Assembly: GCA_030280995.1 (NCBI GenBank)
Contig: JASXTE010000004.1
Coordinates: 17,127,185 to 17,191,184, forward strand
Direction: 5' to 3'
Source: Hemileia vastatrix
Lineage: Eukaryota > Basidiomycota > Pucciniomycetes > Pucciniales > Zaghouaniaceae
DNA length: 64,000 nt
Both the position numbers and the translations under genes were made by a program. The notes under the pieces are model-generated. The model was not told the DNA's origin and did not search any database. It saw only the letters and a program-made list of their open reading frames with translations. Position 1 is the stretch's first letter. Each line of letters begins with the position of its first letter. Of this stretch, positions 59,308 through 64,000 are shown piece after piece.

Positions 59308-62300
59308 ATGCCATTTCAGCCGAAAATTTGTGAATGTACAACATTAGGTTGTGCATTCAAGGTTCATCTAACACCACTTGGAACCTACCAAACAGAAGTT
59401 ATATATAAAACTGCAAATACTTACAAGAATCATCAAACCGAATGTGCAAAGAAAATTAATACAGACTGTTTTAAAGATTCTATGTTGGAGGGAAATTCTG
59501 GCAGTTTATCTCAGGTATTTTCATTTTTTAAAATTGAAAAAGGTTATATGTGGAGAGAACGTTTAGAGAATAAAATCTAAAACATTTATTTTTTAGTTAC
59601 CCAATTCTTTAACTCCAAAGTTAACTGGCACTATTCTTGGCCAGTGTAGCATGGTAGCTGAAGAGAAGTATAGTCGATCAGTAATGTTACAGGCAGTGAA
59701 TCTTTATTTATCGAATAAAATCAGCTTAAGAGGATGTGAATCTTTCCTAAAAAACCAAATAAAAAATTTGAAAATTCTTTGTGATGTTCACTCATTGAAC
59801 GTTGATGGAATCATTAAAAAAATTCCCCAGTCACTCGAAACGGTATTTTGTCGTCTTAAACTCAACCCGACACTTGTAACCAGGACATGCTGTGCTAAAT
59901 GTTTGGCTCTTTATGAATTTTATCTGGATGATCATTGTTCTATGAAAACATTCACTCAAGTATTCATGTCATCATCGAAAAAATATGTGAAACAGTTACC
60001 AGAAAATGAAAAGTTTCCACAGTGTAATGAAGATCATTACACTAAATTTTACAAAGAAAAAAAATCATTTACAAGCCAAAAAAAATATTTCTATATAATG
60101 TGTTTGTTGATTAGATCTTGATGAAACTGAAGCAGAAAGATTTTGATGAAGGGACTCAAAAGTGCAAATCTTTTAGAAGATCATATTTTAATGTAATGGA
60201 TGACATCTGGGAAGGGGAGATTTGGAAGAATTTCCCTGAAGATTCAAATGCTTCAGAAGATGGCTATTCTGCTTTTGCTTTGACTCCTGGCAATTTGGTG
60301 TTCAGCTTATACGTGGACTGGTTCCGGCCTGGAGGTAATCGGATTGGAAGTCATCAGAAGTCAGTTGGGTTGATTATAATGCTTATTTGTATGAGCTTAC
60401 CACCATCTGAAAAATATTGCAAAGAAAATTTATTTTTATTCTCAATAATACCAGGTCCAAATGAGCCAACGAGTGAACAATTTTACCATCTTTTGAAGCC
60501 TTTAGTTGATGAATTCAAAGTACTTTGGAAAGGCATATAGGTCAGCTCCACACATTCTCATCCAGAAGGTGAAAAAATCCAAGCTGAAATCTTCCCATTA
60601 ATTGCAGATATTCCAGCACTTCAGAGAGTAGCAGGCTTTGCTGGCCACTCAGCAACACAATTTTGTTCTTTCTGTTTATTATCAATTAATGAAAATGATG
60701 AGTACGATGTGAATAAATTTCCTTGTTGGACCCATGAAGAACACATGAAACATGCGAAAGAATGGAAAAATACAACAACACATTGGGAACAAGAAAAAAT
60801 TGTTTTAGAGCATGGTGTCCGCTGGAGTGCTTTGAATGAATTGAGCTACTGGAGACCGATAGAACATTGTTCTTTGGATATTATGCATTTCCATATGCTG
60901 GGTAATCTTAAGGATCACATCAGGATGTTTTTACGAATTGAAGATGCAGCAATTGACCTTGAAAAGAAGTTGAAGAAGGCGGAGAATTGGAATATTAAAG
61001 ATTTGGATGATTCAGTTTATCCAGAGAAAGATGTAAGAAGTTCTTGAAAGCGGCAGTATGAATCTGATCAAGAAAATAAGCTGGAATTCTTGTCATCCAG
61101 GAGTGGTAGTATGCAACCTTTAACTGATTCAAATCTTAAAATGATAGCAAGTGAAAAGGGTGTTAATGTAAGGAAGCGTCAAAAAACCGATAGTTATTTC
61201 CTCAGATCCCAATCTCAGTCAAACTCTTCAAGCATCTTTTTTGATCACTCAAGTGGTATCCCAGTTAGTTCATGTTATAATTTGTGGAGTGGAACTAAAG
61301 GCGAATCATCAAAAATAGCTAGTGAAGACTCTTCTGAGGGGTTTCACGTGACAGCTAAGGGAAATGAAAATGCTTTGAGTAAAGAAGTGGAAGATTCTGC
61401 AGACTTTTTATACCCTAGATTGACGGGAGATGAATTGCTAGTGGTAAGGAAGGTTATTCAGCAGACAATAACTCCTTCTTGGTTTACATGGGTACCAAAA
61501 AAATTGGGATCAAAAACTTGAGGTTCACTAAAGGCAGCTGAGTGGCATGTACTGTATACTGTCTACTATACACTTGCATTGATACCACTTTGGTTTCAGC
61601 AAAGTTCATCACAGGGATTCTCAAAAGGCTTAGAATTACAGTCCAGAGAATCAATACTACTAAAATCATTGATGACTTTGATTTTGATTACGAACTTTCT
61701 AGCCCTGAAGAAAATATCAAAAGATGAGGTGAAAGATTTATAAAACCTTCTTTTTGAATACCGTCAATGTCTTCAGAGTGGATGGAAGCATCAAAGGATA
61801 AAGCCAAACCTCCACCTAACTCAGCATTTCCCTGATGTGGTAAAACAATTTGGGCCACCTGCTTATACTGCCACATGAGCAGCTGAAAGAATAAATGGCA
61901 AACTTTCAAGTATTTCAAAAAATCATCATTCTTGTATGTCAAAATAAAGTTTTTCATTGAATACTTAACAATTATTAATATCATATTTGTATGTAAGATG
62001 AGATACCAAAAAAAATTCTCAAGTATTGGCATGTCAAGACAGTTCTAATGCAGTATGAAAAAGAAGAAAACATGGAGCTAAACAAAGATGAAAAAATGAC
62101 AAAAGATTTGGATAGTGTGAAAGAGTGTATTACACTGGATGAAGCATTTTTCAAAAATGGGCAAAAGCACAAATTGGAAAAGATATTTTAAGACAGCAGT
62201 TGTCATTATCAGAGATCAAAGTTGCAAGAGAGGTACAAGTACTCAGAAGCTTTGTGTTAAAAGCAAAACAATTTATGACGAAATCTAAGCATGAAGGTAA

Positions 62301-62628
62301 CTCAACAATCGAATTCAAATATTGTGATGATTGGAGTTTTGGTCAGATTGATATGTTATTCACATCAAAAGAGGACAAGGGAGAGGTTTGGGCGATTGTT
62401 AGTCCTTTCAAAGAAATCCTGCCTAGCGAAACACACAAGGATCCATATGAGAGTCATACTCTTCTAAATAGCAAAGTACTCAGGGATTCTAAGGCGGCTG
62501 CTATTGTTGTAAGTGAAAAGTCAATAATAGGACATGCAGCTATCCTGAAACATCAGCAAGGAACTTTTGGTATGAAAGAAAAGATTATCACGGCTGTTGG
62601 GTTGAGGTCCATTGTAAGTCAAAACTAA
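59308..62628 (+). pseudogene. Tnp2/Plavaka-like transposase, composite element copy 3
   Basis: A CACTA-superfamily transposase, which cuts the element out by binding its termini. The ATG at 59308 opens a zinc-binding N-terminus (CECTTLGC, later HQTEC). An intron follows near 59515-59598. EEKYSRSVMLQAVNL and TRTCCAKCLALYEF come next; after another intron, LVFSLYVDWFRPGGNRIGS and HQKSVG. Then RVAGFAGHSATQFCSFCLLS (near 60640), HGVRWSALNELSYWRPIEH and DIMHFHMLGNLKDHIRM (near 60870-60925) form the Tnp2 signature. An acidic, Ser-rich linker leads to KAAEWHVLYTVYYTLALIPL, QHFPDVVKQFGPPAYTAT and AAERINGKL (near 61820-61895). The end has GHAAILKHQQGTFG and ITAVGLRSIVS. Stops (TAG 60538, TGA 61045, TGA 61519, TAA 61741, TGA near 61876) make it inactive, but it is uninterrupted by insertions and is the best template here. 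Confidence 0.85.
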
Positions 62629-63159
62629 TTATTCTGAATAGAAGCAGTTTGAGTTAATTTTGATCCTTTGGCATTTGAAAGGAGTGGTAATGTGAGCAAA
62701 GTGAAGAATGGCACAATTTTGGGTGGAGAATGGGAGAATAAAGATTTTTTTGATTGAGCAATGCCTTAACAATGTGATATAAAAAAATAGTTGCATAATT
62801 TCAAACATCACTCAGCATTATGAGATATCAAACATGAATTTGGTAGGAATTTGACAGAGATAAAAAATTTAGAAAAAGTAATAAGGGAGGTGGGAAGTAT
62901 AAATAATACTCATTTCAGTTTAGGAAGGCAATTTTCAAGCCCAATTCCAAAACTCTTTATAAATTTTTCTATGATTAATTAACAACACTTTTAAACAAAT
63001 TATTGTAAAGGATTAAAATATGGACAAATATTTTGATATGAGTAAGACATTGTTATCTACTAAATCATTCTTCCAAGTTAATAATTTGATATTTCTAATT
63101 TGACTTCAATTTCACAAAAAATAGGTCAATTGTTAAATTCTATTATTGATAATGGAGCT
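62629..63159. other. Spacer between transposase and gene C, copy 3
   Basis: AT-rich, no gene. It should hold the transposase terminator and the gene C promoter. Confidence 0.45.
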
Positions 63160-64000
63160 ATGGATATGGATGTGGAATACAAGACTCCAAATCCAGAAGC
63201 TAAGGATGGTAACAGTAACCCCCACGCTGGTTCTTCTACATCTACATCTAACGACCAAAGGCAGAAAAATACTCCGCATCAAAATCGAGAAGAAAAGATG
63301 AATCAAAATGGGGCTGCTAAGAATGCTGAATTTGTTGCCGGGTTACTGAATGATTTCCTGCCCAAGAATACTGAAAAAGATCCAGATGAACCAGAATTTT
63401 CTAGTTGAGTACTTGAAATTATTTTGATAAATGCAAATGTACTTTTAATGACTGATTTAATTTTTTTCCCTGTTTTGTAGGCACTTTTGATCCAAAGCTA
63501 CAAAATAATATTAAGGAGCAAAAAAAGAAAGCGGCTGAGAGAAGAACAGCAGAGGGTTGTCAAGAAAAAGTCATAAAATCCATCTCGAAAGCAAGAAATG
63601 CACCCAGCAGTTCTGAAACAATCAGCCGAAATATTCATTACTTCTTAAGAGTGTGCCTGGGTGGCCCGACACAACTGAATCACTATCCAGAAAGCCCAAC
63701 TGAAGAGGAGGTTAAAAATTGGCTTAATTGGACTCAGAACAAAAAGAATCTACTTTGACAGGCAATTGAAAAGGGTTTCTCAATTCATCAGCCAAAAACT
63801 GCTGCTGATAAAGACTATTTAGCTAGAGCTGCAGCTGCTCATATTGGAGCAAAAATTGGTTTGCCTGCTTTTTAGCCTACAAGTGATTTATTGAACATTC
63901 CTGGTGGTCCTCCTGTCCCAATGACATTGATGAAAAATCTTGAGCGGGCTTTACAAGAAAAAGGATTCCCAAGACTTACTTTTGAATGGTCATGCAAATC
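63160..64000 (+). pseudogene. Gene C, composite element copy 3 (runs off the window)
   Basis: Colinear with 14497-16106 and 51085-52776. The ATG at 63160 (MDMDVEYKTPNPEA) is chosen because copies 1 and 2 start with similar acidic MSVDP or AMQVDP sequence; the frame is open a little further upstream without ATG. The first exon is Asn/Gln-rich and ends at an intron (about 63405-63480, acceptor TTTTGTAG). Then come RNIHYFLRVCLGGPTQLNHY, a TGA near 63757, a TAG near 63873, and LERALQEKGFPRLTFEWSC at the window end. It follows the transposase on the same strand, as in copy 1. The C-terminal motif and presumably the palindrome array lie beyond the window. Confidence 0.65.

Noticed and set aside
6865..62628. 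A variant genetic code in which stops are read through
   Set aside because: TAA, TAG and TGA all occur in conserved frames, at different places in different copies, together with frameshifts and deletions; decay explains this better.

Overview
The window looks like transposon-dense nuclear DNA of a fungus, most likely a basidiomycete and plausibly a rust (Pucciniales). The reasons are: strongly AT-rich sequence; short GT-AG introns at matching places in paralogous genes; Ty3/gypsy elements whose Gag and Pol resemble those I associate with rust genomes; a Tnp2/Plavaka-like (CACTA superfamily) transposase; and TET/JBP-like dioxygenase relics, which are known to ride on DNA transposons in basidiomycetes. 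I see no ordinary host gene, no rRNA and no tRNA. The organism assignment is inference.

Layout. 1-3236: the 5' part of a minus-strand Ty3 element (E1), with LTR, primer-binding site and an open Gag-protease frame leaving the window. 3237-4763: non-coding, with a dense cluster of hairpins. 4764-5854: a solo LTR of a second Ty3 family (E2). About 6.2-38.2 kb: copy 1 of a large composite DNA transposon, in the order TET/JBP-like gene (+), gene A (-), palindrome array, gene C (-), transposase T (-), gene B (+), SNF2-like ATPase (-), then a CACTA-type terminal inverted repeat at 38179-38218. A complete but decayed E2 element (18428-31465, about 13 kb) sits inside the transposase gene. About 38.3-38.96 kb: a probable solo LTR of a third family.

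40.4-52.8 kb: copy 2 of the composite transposon, TET/JBP-like (+), gene A (-), palindrome array and gene C (-), with a 261-bp CACTA-type MITE between the first two genes. 53021 to the window end: copy 3 in the opposite orientation, starting with a CACTA-type terminus and then SNF2 (+), gene B (-), transposase (+), gene C (+). Copy 3 appears to have landed just upstream of gene C of copy 2.

How the parts fit. Comparing the copies defines a mobile unit of roughly 19 kb (E2 and LTR insertions removed) with six genes: a Tnp2-type transposase, a 2-oxoglutarate/Fe(II) dioxygenase of the TET/JBP class, a SNF2-type ATPase and three proteins of unknown function (A, B, C). B and C share a C-terminal motif. 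Between A and C lies a 2-2.6 kb array of about 20 long palindromes; its position is the same in copies 1 and 2 but its sequence is unrelated. Every composite copy here is broken by stops, frameshifts or deletions, so these are relics. The E2 elements inserted at CCGG with 4-bp target duplications; in each case one duplicate has changed to CTGG or CCAG, as expected from CpG deamination.
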